DNA from: JAJRTA01 sp965603125
GTDB taxonomy: Bacteria; Zixibacteria; MSB-5A5; GN15; FEB-12
Reading direction: 5' to 3'
Assembly (NCBI GenBank): GCA_965603125.1
Contig: CBFDBU010000011.1
Location: 23,833-87,832, forward strand
Length of the DNA stretch: 64,000 nt
Position numbers and translations under genes: made by a program. Under the pieces are notes generated by a model that was given only the letters and a program-made list of their open reading frames with translations, had not been told where the DNA came from and made no database searches. This document shows, one piece after another, positions 8,858 through 16,600 of the stretch (within the stretch, counting starts at the first letter, position 1; each line of letters begins with the position of its first letter).

Positions 8858-9217
8858 ATGAGTGAAACACTGCATGATGCCGCTCAGGCCTACCTGGAAC
8901 ACCTTCGGGGTCAGGGCAAAAAGGAGCGGACGCTCTACACCTACGGGAAGGACTTCGAGCAGATCGAGTCCTTCTTCGGGGCGGAGCGGAAGCTCGCTGC
9001 CATTCTCACACAGCATGTCGGGAAATTCTTCAAATCGGATGCGCTCCTGAAACTGCCCAGCGGCAAGAAGCGGGCGAAGCCCACCGTGGAGAAGACCAGG
9101 CGGGTGTTCAGGATGTTCCTGATCTGGGCCAAAGAAACTGGCCGTATCGACAAGCTGCCGCTGCCCAAGGACACGCCCATGGGCCGAAGTCAGAAGGAAG
9201 GCGAGGACAATGAATAG
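8858..9217 (+). CDS. Stand-alone recombinase core-binding (SAM-like) domain protein
   Basis: A 119-residue protein with an excellent ribosome site (AAAGGAGG, 8843-8850). It resembles only the N-terminal core-binding domain of tyrosine recombinases (AYLEHLRGQGKKERTLYTYG, then KPTVEKTRRVFRMFLIWAKE) and lacks any catalytic domain. It overlaps the next gene, a full tyrosine recombinase, by 8 bases, so the two are co-expressed. It may be a DNA-binding accessory of that recombinase. The pair is transcribed opposite to the packaging operon from a shared 170-bp divergent region (8686-8857). Confidence 0.75.
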   Translation: MSETLHDAAQAYLEHLRGQGKKERTLYTYGKDFEQIESFFGAERKLAAILTQHVGKFFKSDALLKLPSGKKRAKPTVEKTRRVFRMFLIWAKETGRIDKLPLPKDTPMGRSQKEGEDNE

Positions 9218-10148
9218 TATCGCTGCTCGTGCGGTACGGTTGATGCCTGCGCCCGATCTTGTCGAAGAGGCCATCCAGACCTTCGGCCGCAGACTCGAAG
9301 CGCACGGGCGCTCACCGAACACAGTGAGCGCGTATCTGCAAGACCTGCGCACGCTCGCCAAAGTTCTGACCTCGATTTGTCCTGACCTCTCCATGGACCA
9401 GGTGACCCCTGGAATACTCGACAAGGTCCTTACCGATCCGACCGTGACCGAGACAGCGGGCGGTGCGCCGCGTTCAGCCGCGTCACGGCACCGATTCAAG
9501 GCCGCTGTGCGGTCCTTCTTTGCCTGGGCCGAGGAGACAGGGCTTGTTCCGGAAAACCCGGCCCGGTCGGTCACTATGCGCAGACTGCCGCGTACGCTCC
9601 CGGTGTTTCTCACTGAGGCTGAGAAGCGCCGGTTGCTCAAGGAACTCCGCGGACGGTCATCGATACTGGCACGACGGGATCGGGTCATCGTCGAGCTATT
9701 CCTGGGAACCGGCATCCGGCTCCAGGAGCTTGTCTCTCTGGACATCGACGACGTTGACCTCGACGCCAAGCATATGCGCATCCGCGCCAAGGGTAACGTG
9801 CCGCAGGTGAAGTTCCTCAAGTCCAACCTTCGTTCCCTCCTACGCCGATACCTCGCGGAGCGCCGAAAGCAGGGCACCGCCAGCGTTGCGCTCTTCCTCT
9901 CCAACCGTACATCGCGTCTCTCGTCGAGGCAGGTGGCCAACCGCGTCAAGTTCTGGCTGGCCGAGGCGGGTATTGAAAAGAGTCTCGGGCCTCACGGGCT
10001 GCGACACAGCTTCGCCACTCACCTGTATGCCGCCACGTGCGACCTGCTCGTGGTCAAACGAGCGCTTGGCCACCGGGACATCTCGACCACGGAGATCTAT
10101 ACCCACCTGGTGGACGGAGCCCTTGAAGAGGCCCTCGAACGGCTCTGA
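9210..10148 (+). CDS. Tyrosine site-specific recombinase (XerC/D-like)
   Basis: A complete 312-residue recombinase. The N-terminal core-binding domain (residues 10-110) precedes a catalytic domain with all signature elements: LGTGIRLQELV (first catalytic Arg), the KGN..QVKF beta-hairpin Lys, HGLRHSFATHL (His-x-x-Arg) and LGHRDISTTEIYTHL (second His and nucleophile Tyr). It lacks the extra helix insert that marks integron integrases (IntI), so it is unlikely to be the source of the attC cassettes nearby. It could integrate the element or resolve dimers. Confidence 0.9.
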   Translation: MNSIAARAVRLMPAPDLVEEAIQTFGRRLEAHGRSPNTVSAYLQDLRTLAKVLTSICPDLSMDQVTPGILDKVLTDPTVTETAGGAPRSAASRHRFKAAVRSFFAWAEETGLVPENPARSVTMRRLPRTLPVFLTEAEKRRLLKELRGRSSILARRDRVIVELFLGTGIRLQELVSLDIDDVDLDAKHMRIRAKGNVPQVKFLKSNLRSLLRRYLAERRKQGTASVALFLSNRTSRLSSRQVANRVKFWLAEAGIEKSLGPHGLRHSFATHLYAATCDLLVVKRALGHRDISTTEIYTHLVDGALEEALERL

Positions 10149-10162
10149 CCCGCAGACGGGCA

Positions 10163-10197
10163 CGAGAGCCTTGCGGTCCCTTGGGACCGCGTTCTCG
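10163..10197 (+). terminator. Strong hairpin after the recombinase gene
   Basis: GCGGTCCC (10173-10180) pairs perfectly with GGGACCGC (10183-10190) across a 2-base loop, extended outward by GAGA/TCTC. The following bases are only moderately T-rich, so termination is plausible but not certain. The rest of 10200-10453 contains near-repeats of AACTTCCT (10320-10360) and a small stem around ACGGC/GCCGT, with no gene seen. Confidence 0.5.
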
Positions 10198-10453
10198 TTC
10201 GGGGCGGTGGATACTCTTCCGATAGTGATCCCACAGTCCCCGTGTCCGAACACATTCCCGAAGCCTTCCGGTGCTTCCTCTTTGGGGCGGGCCTGCTGTA
10301 CGGAAGAAACGGTTGATTGAAACTTCCTGGAACAGGGGTTATAGGAACTTCCTACGGCTGGCAGCGCCGTAAGTCCCGGTGGTTCCGAGGTCGTTCCGCA
10401 GGCCGTCCTGGTGTTATCGGCAATCATTTTCGCGTTTTCGTTCCCTTGGCCGT

Positions 10454-10930
10454 CTACTTGGCCGGTTTCTTCTTTGATTCGGTCAGCTTTTCCAGCAGCG
10501 CCGTGGCCCATTCCGCCGGGGTAGTCTCCGGTCCCTTGGCCGCCTCGCCCTCCCGGGCGATCTTCGTTGCCTTCAAGTCCTTAAGGTGACAGCGGATCAT
10601 GCGATCCAGTTTCTCGGCGGCGTCCCAGTCGCCGGCCTCCTGGGCTCGGCCCAGCTTGAGAAAATAGACCGCCACCAATTCGACCTGCATGAAGTCCGAA
10701 CTCTTGTTGAACACGAAGTCCTGATAGAGCTGGCCGATGGTGGTCTCGAAAAGGGGCTTCTCGTCGTCGGCGAGGAACCGGTTGGCATAAATGCCGTGGC
10801 GCATTGAGTTCAGGTTCCCTTCCGGAGCGCCGTGTTTCCGTTCGGCTCCCGAGTTCCGTTGCCAGCGATCCAGGTGCATCTCGTCCTTCTTGTTGAGATG
10901 TCCGTCGTTCTGTTTCGCTGTATCTACCAT
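10454..10930 (-). CDS. Phage-type protein with HGIY motif (terminase small-subunit-like)
   Basis: A 158-residue protein. Near its start it carries KHGAPEGNLNSMRHGIYANR, a motif seen in many phage and integrated-element proteins, some annotated as terminase small subunits or packaging accessories. The rest is helical and ends in a Lys-rich tail. The start is placed at ATG 10930, preceded by GAGAGG; the frame stays open to 11008. It is a single-gene unit with copy A of the shared 12-mer promoter-like motif about 80 bases upstream. The function is not established. Confidence 0.65.
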   Translation of the reverse strand: MVDTAKQNDGHLNKKDEMHLDRWQRNSGAERKHGAPEGNLNSMRHGIYANRFLADDEKPLFETTIGQLYQDFVFNKSSDFMQVELVAVYFLKLGRAQEAGDWDAAEKLDRMIRCHLKDLKATKIAREGEAAKGPETTPAEWATALLEKLTESKKKPAK

Positions 10931-11006
10931 GGTCCTCTCGCTCGTGGTCCCAAACCGGGGTTCGGGGCGGAAGGCGAATTTCGCCACCCGTGGGGAGAAC
11001 CCCACC

Positions 11007-11018
11007 ATTACCTACCGG
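11007..11018 (-). promoter_or_regulatory. Promoter-like 12-mer, copy A
   Basis: Minus strand reads CCGGTAGGTAAT, preceded by G; it matches the element-wide TCCGGTAnGTAT motif with two differences. It lies about 80 bases before the 10454-10930 gene. It is the weakest of the five copies. Confidence 0.4.
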
Positions 11019-11031
11019 CGGGAGTCGTGAT

Positions 11032-11241
11032 ATGTCGAAAAAGCGGTGTGACATTTGCCGTAGGGATAATATATTACTCGAGTGTAGTTTGTACGACCAG
11101 TGTGGAACAAATCGCCTTCGCGGGATGGAGGGAGATAAGCCGTTGAAGGCGAAAAGCGTTACATCGACAGTCAAGAACGCGCGATGGCGGTTTATGTGGA
11201 AAAGAACAGTCTATGGTTGCCGTATTATACAGACTGTATAA
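11032..11241 (+). CDS. Small cysteine-containing protein, unknown
   Basis: A possible 69-residue protein starting MSKKRCDICRRDNILLECSL at ATG 11032, with GGGAG seven bases upstream. Cys at positions 6 and 9, then further Cys residues around 18 and 24, could form a small zinc site. The second half is basic. Its C-terminus overlaps a 19-bp palindrome. I do not recognise the family, and it may be a chance frame; the good ribosome site is the main support. Confidence 0.4.
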   Translation: MSKKRCDICRRDNILLECSLYDQCGTNRLRGMEGDKPLKAKSVTSTVKNARWRFMWKRTVYGCRIIQTV

Positions 11242-11242
11242 T
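11224..11242. promoter_or_regulatory. Perfect 19-bp palindrome upstream of cassette gene
   Basis: ATTATACAGACTGTATAAT is a perfect inverted repeat of 9 bases around a central A, 41 bases before the GTG start at 11283. Its placement and A+T-richness suit an operator. It is not a LexA box, whose half-sites face the other way. Confidence 0.5.
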
Positions 11243-11282
11243 CATTGTTAGCTTCATAGATGAATATTCAGGGAGAACAATC

Positions 11283-11891
11283 GTGACAAGCCAAATTGGA
11301 CAGAAAGCACACCGACTGGGAATTCTGTTTCAGATGTTCGCGGGACGCTTGGTCAATTTCGCCATAGAAAAGGATACATCCGCCGTCAGCAAACTTGACG
11401 AAACGAAGTCAATCCTTCAAGACGCAATTCGATCATTGGATATTTCTGTTTCCTTACCAGATCTACATTCCGAGGAGGAAATTGTGGAGTTCTTCCAGCA
11501 GGGCTTCCCGAAACTAATTATGGAGATTGGCAAAAGGCTTGCAGTATTACACGGTACTGACGCAAGCAATATCTTTCACTTCAGCACTGATGCTGCAGGA
11601 TATCTTCAAACACATAGGCAGGCAAACATGGCGGCCGACCAGTTCGAAGTGTTACGCGGGTCCTTGGAACAGCAAGCACAGGACTTAAGGGTTGATTCAA
11701 AGCGAATGCAGAGATTCTTCCTGAATCCAGAGGACGAGTGGGATGGGCTTTTCCAGGATTTACTTGTAGACAAGAAAGAAGGTTGGACTGACCTTGTCGA
11801 GGTCAAGCCAGGAATTGCTGGGTTAAGTTTCGATCTAAAGAAAGCGGTTTCTCTAATATCAGCCTGGATAAGCAAAAAAGACAGAAGCTAA
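11283..11891 (+). CDS. Integron-type gene cassette 1: unknown 202-residue protein
   Basis: A 202-residue soluble, helical protein of unknown function. The start is set at GTG 11283 because AGGGAG lies 8 bases before it; an in-frame ATG at 11184 lacks a site and would run through the palindrome. Its stop codon TAA (11889-11891) is also part of the left simple site of attC-like element 1, the normal architecture of integron cassettes. A weak GTTAGCT at 11248 may be the left cassette boundary. The DNA is clearly more A+T-rich than the flanking phage genes, which fits recent capture. The C-terminus reads DLVEVKPGIAGLSFDLKKAV; no known domain is recognised. Confidence 0.75.
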   Translation: MTSQIGQKAHRLGILFQMFAGRLVNFAIEKDTSAVSKLDETKSILQDAIRSLDISVSLPDLHSEEEIVEFFQQGFPKLIMEIGKRLAVLHGTDASNIFHFSTDAAGYLQTHRQANMAADQFEVLRGSLEQQAQDLRVDSKRMQRFFLNPEDEWDGLFQDLLVDKKEGWTDLVEVKPGIAGLSFDLKKAVSLISAWISKKDRS

Positions 11892-11944
11892 CAAGGAGCT
11901 GAAGACGACACAGTAAACCGCGCCCCTCAGCTCCCGCGTTAGGC
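11887..11944 (+). repeat. attC-like recombination site 1
   Basis: The left simple site GCTAAC (11887-11892) pairs with the right site GTTAGGC (11938-11944), which matches the GTTRRRY consensus exactly. Inside, GGAGCTGA (11895-11902) pairs perfectly with TCAGCTCC (11927-11934). The site begins within the stop codon of cassette 1 and ends 13 bases before the next ATG. All are features of integron attC sites, which recombine as folded single strands. Confidence 0.8.
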
Positions 11945-11957
11945 GAAAGGGGATATC

Positions 11958-12047
11958 ATGTCTTGGTTTTCACGATTGTTTGGGGAAAAGCAAGAAGTAA
12001 TGCTCTTCCTTGCAGGTAGTGAGAAGATATTGGAAAAACGGACCTAG
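11958..12047 (+). pseudogene. Cassette 2: short or frameshifted gene
   Basis: ATG 11958 opens a 29-codon frame beginning MSWFSRLFGEKQE, a common style of protein N-terminus, and stops at TAG 12045-12047. A second frame continues rightwards (RRYWKNGPRRKSKRLIEVLS) and ends at the TAA inside attC 2 (12109-12111). The simplest reading is one cassette gene broken by a frameshift near 12000, or a very short cassette gene. The cassette body is only about 230 bp. Confidence 0.45.
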
Positions 12048-12105
12048 GAGAAAAAGTAAGAGGCTCATCGAAGTGCTGAGTATGGAGGGAATGTGCAATG
12101 GAGAC

Positions 12106-12174
12106 GGCTAACAAAGCGCTGTACCTGACCGCTATTTCGCTACGCTCCATAGCGGCAGGTGAGCTTTTATGGGC
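12106..12174 (+). repeat. attC-like recombination site 2
   Basis: GGCTAAC (12106-12112) starts the site. AAAGC (12113-12117) pairs with GCTTT (12163-12167). ACCTGACCGCTA (12123-12134) pairs with TAGCGGCAGGT (12150-12160) leaving one unpaired A, the extrahelical base typical of attC hairpins. The right simple site is degenerate (TTATGGGC instead of GTTRRRY), so the array probably ends here and the site may no longer recombine well. Confidence 0.75.
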
Positions 12175-12215
12175 TAATCCCATCTGATGACCAATTAATA
12201 TTCCATCCTCTTCCT

Positions 12216-12482
12216 TCAATTAGAAGTAGAAGCTCCCGCCACGATCTGACGCACGCGACGCGGAGTCACGCCGGAAAGTCTGGCGATCTCACGTGTGGAG
12301 ATTCCTTGGTCTTTCAGGGCAAGCACCAGTTTGCGACGCTCGTGGTAGAAGCAGGTATCGCTCGGCACCCACAGAAGGCCGGTGAAGTGCTCTTGGATAG
12401 CACGCAGCAGTTCGGGCGGCAGAACGTCTTTGGCATTCGCATAGTCTCGTTTCACTTTTCGTTCCTCATTCTTCTCAGCCAT
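12216..12482 (-). CDS. Mor/CD3324-like small HTH protein
   Basis: An 88-residue protein with the layout of Mor-type activators: VLPPELLRAIQEHFTGLLWVP, a region that forms the dimer part in Mor, followed by helix-turn-helix QGISTREIARLSGVTPRRVRQIV. Mor/C proteins activate phage middle or late transcription. It is encoded at the end of a two-gene unit, overlapping the preceding gene by 31 bases, downstream of promoter-like motif copy B. Confidence 0.72.
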   Translation of the reverse strand: MAEKNEERKVKRDYANAKDVLPPELLRAIQEHFTGLLWVPSDTCFYHERRKLVLALKDQGISTREIARLSGVTPRRVRQIVAGASTSN

Positions 12483-13285
12483 GGTTGATCCACATCTGGG
12501 TTATAGAACCTCAGACGGTTTTCCTTCGATGTCGTTCCGTCAATCTCGATTGACTGCCTGGTGACTTCGCCGATACGTACATTGCCATCCACAAAACACA
12601 CCAGACCGTAGTCCTGACCATAAGGGAAACGAAGACATCCTCGGTTCTGGTAGAGACTGGCTTCGCTCCATCCGAGGGAAAGAGCTTTATCACGTATGGC
12701 GTCCACCTTGGCAATGGCCCGTGTAGAAACCTCCTGCGTGAATTGCCACTCGCCGTTCTTCGGATAGAGAAATCGTGAGCCCGGCAGGGGCCTCTCCTCC
12801 GGTGCAACTTGTTTGAGTGCATATTGAATACCCTGTCCAAATGTCTCGAGCACCGGCGGAGAATATGTCTTCGGGTCCAGCGACTGGATCGCAGAACGAA
12901 GTGTGTCCTCACCAAAACGATTCACTGCCCAGGTGTGGATATCATCAAACCGGGTACGCAGCTTGTCGAAAGCAGGTGATGAGATTCGTCCCAAGTCCGC
13001 TGCCTTCCTGGCCAATGCCATCTTATGCTTGAGCCAAGCGTAGTAGTCCGGATCGAGCCGACGGAAACAGGTGTCATCAATGCTGACGTCCCGGGCGTAG
13101 TACTTCGGCGTCAACGTCTCCCATGATTCAAGGTTCGTGGCCACATAGAGTGCCGCCTCCTGCGTGGTTTCATCACCAGCCGTGACGTCCTCCGCGCAGG
13201 ACTGGTTCTCTGACTCGGTTTCAGAGACATCAATCGGTATCGTGGCCCCCGCCGTCTGTTCCATCATGAGTTTGAGAAGGCTCAC
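12452..13285 (-). CDS. Unknown element protein (277 residues)
   Basis: The start is GTG 13285 with GGAG eight bases upstream. The first 45 residues are acidic and Ser/Thr-rich. The remainder is mixed helix/strand with aromatic-rich segments (DPDYYAWLKHKMALARKAA; FPYGQDYGLVCFVDGNVRIG). I recognise no domain. It lies between the primase-helicase repeat field and the Mor-like gene. Copy B of the 12-mer motif is 36 bases upstream, so it probably belongs to the replication/early region. Confidence 0.7.
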   Translation of the reverse strand: MSLLKLMMEQTAGATIPIDVSETESENQSCAEDVTAGDETTQEAALYVATNLESWETLTPKYYARDVSIDDTCFRRLDPDYYAWLKHKMALARKAADLGRISSPAFDKLRTRFDDIHTWAVNRFGEDTLRSAIQSLDPKTYSPPVLETFGQGIQYALKQVAPEERPLPGSRFLYPKNGEWQFTQEVSTRAIAKVDAIRDKALSLGWSEASLYQNRGCLRFPYGQDYGLVCFVDGNVRIGEVTRQSIEIDGTTSKENRLRFYNPDVDQPWLRRMRNEK

Positions 13286-13320
13286 TTTCGGTACTCCACT
13301 TAGTAGAATTTCCTCCCGAG

Positions 13321-13332
13321 ATACTTACCGGA
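13321..13332 (-). promoter_or_regulatory. Promoter-like 12-mer, copy B
   Basis: Minus strand TCCGGTAAGTAT, an exact match to the shared motif, 36 bases before the GTG start at 13285. The following bases CTCGGGAGGA include a purine run. Confidence 0.6.
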
Positions 13333-13354
13333 ACGAACCGGATAGTGCCGAATT

Positions 13355-13672
13355 GCGAAGGTGCGAAGGGTCAAGAACATGAAAAGAACCTTCGCAGGAG
13401 CCTTCGCATTGCTGTAACTGATTGATAAGAAAGATAGATATGATAAAGAGAAGGTGAAGGTGCGAAGGTAGTAGGTAGAGTTACTCACGTGTGAGCAGAG
13501 AAACACAAGGGGATTAGTCAGGCGGCGGCCATGACATGTGAGTTTTTTTTCTCAGGTAAGGGGGGTGGACCCCCGAAACCCTTCGCGCCTTCGCGCGATC
13601 AGCATAATGGCTTGCTATGGAGGGGCTTACGGGCGTGAAGGTCCTTCGCCGTTTGCGAAGGGTACCCTTCGC
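13355..13672. repeat. Ten-copy CCTTCGC/GCGAAGG repeat field, candidate replication origin
   Basis: The 7-mer CCTTCGC occurs on the plus strand at 13389, 13401, 13580, 13588, 13643 and 13666, and its complement GCGAAGG at 13355, 13363, 13462 and 13655: ten copies in 318 bases. They are grouped as close pairs, both direct and inverted. An A+T-rich stretch (about 13408-13455) lies between the first and second groups. The field lies immediately downstream of the primase-helicase gene, where phage and plasmid origins with iterons often occur. It contains no supported gene. Confidence 0.6.
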
Positions 13673-13699
13673 ATCGTCCCGGTAGAGACATGGGTTTCT

Positions 13700-16600
13700 T
13701 CAGATGAGGAAGGTAATGTCGTAGGTGGCAGTGCGACGGACCGAGTGCGAAGAACGGTTGACCGTAATCTCGAACCCCACTTCCCTGATCGTCTCCAGGT
13801 CATTCGAGAACCGTTGGGCAAACTGCTGGACGGAGTTCATGTGGAATGAAAGGCCGAAGTCCTTGGATAGACGCTTGATGGCCACGAAGAGGTCACGGGC
13901 AAGAGCGCCCTTGATGGTAGTCTCGTCCTGGAAGTCAATCTGGTAACGTTCGAGAAACGCCGCCTTGTTCGTCTTGGCGACATTGACGGTGGTGCACTCT
14001 AAATCAGCTTCAAGCGCATGGCGGTAGGCCTTGAAGAGCGCCGCCAGGCAGGTGGCAATGGGGTTGGATTCCCGCGCGGTCTCCATACTGACGCTGTTGA
14101 GCGAGGCGATCCGGTCCAGGAACTGCGGGTGGAGTTCATCAAGGGCCTGGTCGATCACTTCCGGCAGTTCGCCGGCCAGCATCATCAGGTACATCAGGCT
14201 GAGGTAGTCGTTGCAACGGCGCTTGCCGTGGTTGCCCAGGGTCCTATGGAGCAGGCGCATCACCTTCTCCTGCGCGCCGTCCCGCAGCATGGCCAACACC
14301 TGACAGGTGCGTTTCATCATGGCGGAGACGATGAGGTCGCGGTGCTCCCGAATGGCGGCCAGTATTTTCGCTTCGAGGAAGCAATCGCTGGCCTGCTCGT
14401 CCATTTCAAAGCGGATGATGAACGAGCGCGACAGGATTTCCGCGAGTTCCCCACCCAGCGGCTCAATGCCGGTGGTGTTCAGCAGACACTTGGTGCGCTC
14501 GATGACAGTCTCGGTATCGGTGCCGCTCTTGCGCTTCTCCTTGGCGATGCCGGTGATGCTGGTCAGGATGAAAGTAGTTAGGTCCTCGGTCATCTGCTTG
14601 ACCTCGATGTTGTCGAGGACGATGAGCGGGTTCTGGGAGCCGTCGGTGTAGTTGGCCGCGTCAGTGCTCTTCTTCTGCTGGGGCTCGCCGTAGAGCAGGG
14701 CAGAGATCAGTTTGCTGGCCGTGGTTTTACCCGAGCCGGCTGGACCTTCGAAACGTGTCATCGGTCGCGTCCCGGCGAAATCGATCAGCAAAAAACAGGA
14801 CAGCCACGAGAGGATCAGAGACCTTTCGCCCGGAGCGCAGGTCATGTTGTCCAGGATCAACCCCACCAGGAGGCGGTCGGCTTCGTCTGGATCGGCGTCC
14901 GGCAGAAAGCGGATCGGAGCCATCTTGCGTGAGCCGTCCAAAATAATGCCATCCGCATTACCGCCGTTCTTGAGAACTTCGATTTCATCCGCCGTGATTC
15001 TGACGATCTCGTGATCGGTGTTGTTTAGGTTGAAGTAGATGGTGTTCCGCGCCACGTCCGTGTGAAGCCATGAAAAGTGATCCCGCACCTGCCCGCGTTC
15101 AACGGCAAGGTTCGCCAGCACCTCGTAGAAGGTCCGACCGCCCCCGGTGGTCTGAACGAGCCCTGTATGTTTGTAGATGACCGAGGAGTAGAGCCTCTTG
15201 CGTCCGCGGTCCGAGGTGTCCATCCAAAATATGGCGTCCTCAAAAAACATGAACGGCTCGCCCTGTGGCGTGCGAAAGAAACGAGCTCCATTGGCGGCAA
15301 ACCAATCGTAAGCGGCCTCGGCCACACGGGGATAGTCCGGTGATCCGGATTCCTCCTCCGTTTCAAACATGATCTGTTCTATTCGGGCCCGGCAGGAGCC
15401 GGCTGGGGCGCTTGGCGTTCGTTTCTCCCGTTTCTTCTCCTGCTTGGTCTGAGCGCGTCTTTCCTTTTGCAATACGCGAATCTGGTCGCGCAGGATGGCG
15501 AGGGAAAGATTGGATTTCCCGAAGTGCTCCTGGATGAGTTTCAGATGCCGGTTCTGTTCAAGAGGAACAAGCTGGGCCACCTCGCGCAACACCGGCCCAA
15601 GTGACCGGTTCCTTTCCTCCTCGGACACGTCGGCGGGCAGGCGTGAAATCCCGAACTCCAGTGGCATCTTCGCCTCGGCGATCAGTCCCTCGAAATCCGC
15701 CGCGGTGTGCCCGGCGGCGAAAAAATCGTTGACATCGATCTTGGCCGCGGCCAGAAGTTCTTCGGCTTCCTTGATCTCTTTTTCCGAACGTCCGTCAAGG
15801 CGCTGGGTGAGATCCCGCGGACCTAGCGCGGTATCCAGGCCAAAACGCTCTTTGAGCTCTTGACGGGCGTTTTCCCGATGCTCGTCGAGGGGAAGGACCA
15901 CCAGTCTGGTTTGAATCTTGTGCCCGGCGAGAACGGACGCGGTTTTAAGCGCACCGTGCAATCCGGCCTGGGAAATCTCGTTGTCCTGGCAGATGTAGAC
16001 GGTCTTGACGCTGCGCAGACGCGGCAGCAGCCGTTCCCAGTCAGCGCCGCGGATACGGACCGTGACCGGCGACACCGCTACGAACCCGTGCTCCATGAGT
16101 GAAATGCAATCGGTGACGCCCTCGGTGATGATCAACCGCTCAGGATTTGCCAGCAGACAATCCTCGTTGAATAGATAGCCGTTGTTGATACAGGGGGCGA
16201 TGTGCTTGTTCGAACTGTCGTTGTGGACCGGGAGCTTCTTGTATTTGCCATGCTCCCAGTTCCGGTCCGGAGTCCACGGCGTTTTGCGGCCGATCATGAA
16301 GACCACGCGACCGCGGCTCCAATAAGGGAAAACGATCCGTTTTTCAAAGAATGGGAAAAGGCCGTCCTGGCCGGTCGGGCGGAACGCTCCAGTCGCGGAT
16401 AGCTCCCGCAAGCTGAAGCCGTGTTTCTTATTGGTCAGTGTGGCGATGACACCTACACGGCTTTCCGTATCCCCATTGTTATCCGCATAGCCGATAAGCA
16501 TGTTTTCAATGGTCTCATCCGTGATCCCGTACTGAGAATGAAGCCATTGGAACACTTCGGGTGCTTCCTTGAGCCGTTGGTGATAGAACGAAGCAAGTTC

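Noticed and set aside
9210..10148. Integron integrase for the attC cassettes
   Set aside because: The catalytic domain has the plain XerC/D layout; the extra segment between motifs II and III that defines IntI is not present.
10320..10365. FRT-like recombination site (TATAGGAACTTC)
   Set aside because: A 12-base likeness to the yeast site, with no matching inverted arm at the right spacing; probably chance.
11224..11242. LexA/SOS box
   Set aside because: The half-sites are ACAG then CTGT, the reverse of the CTGT-N8-ACAG arrangement.
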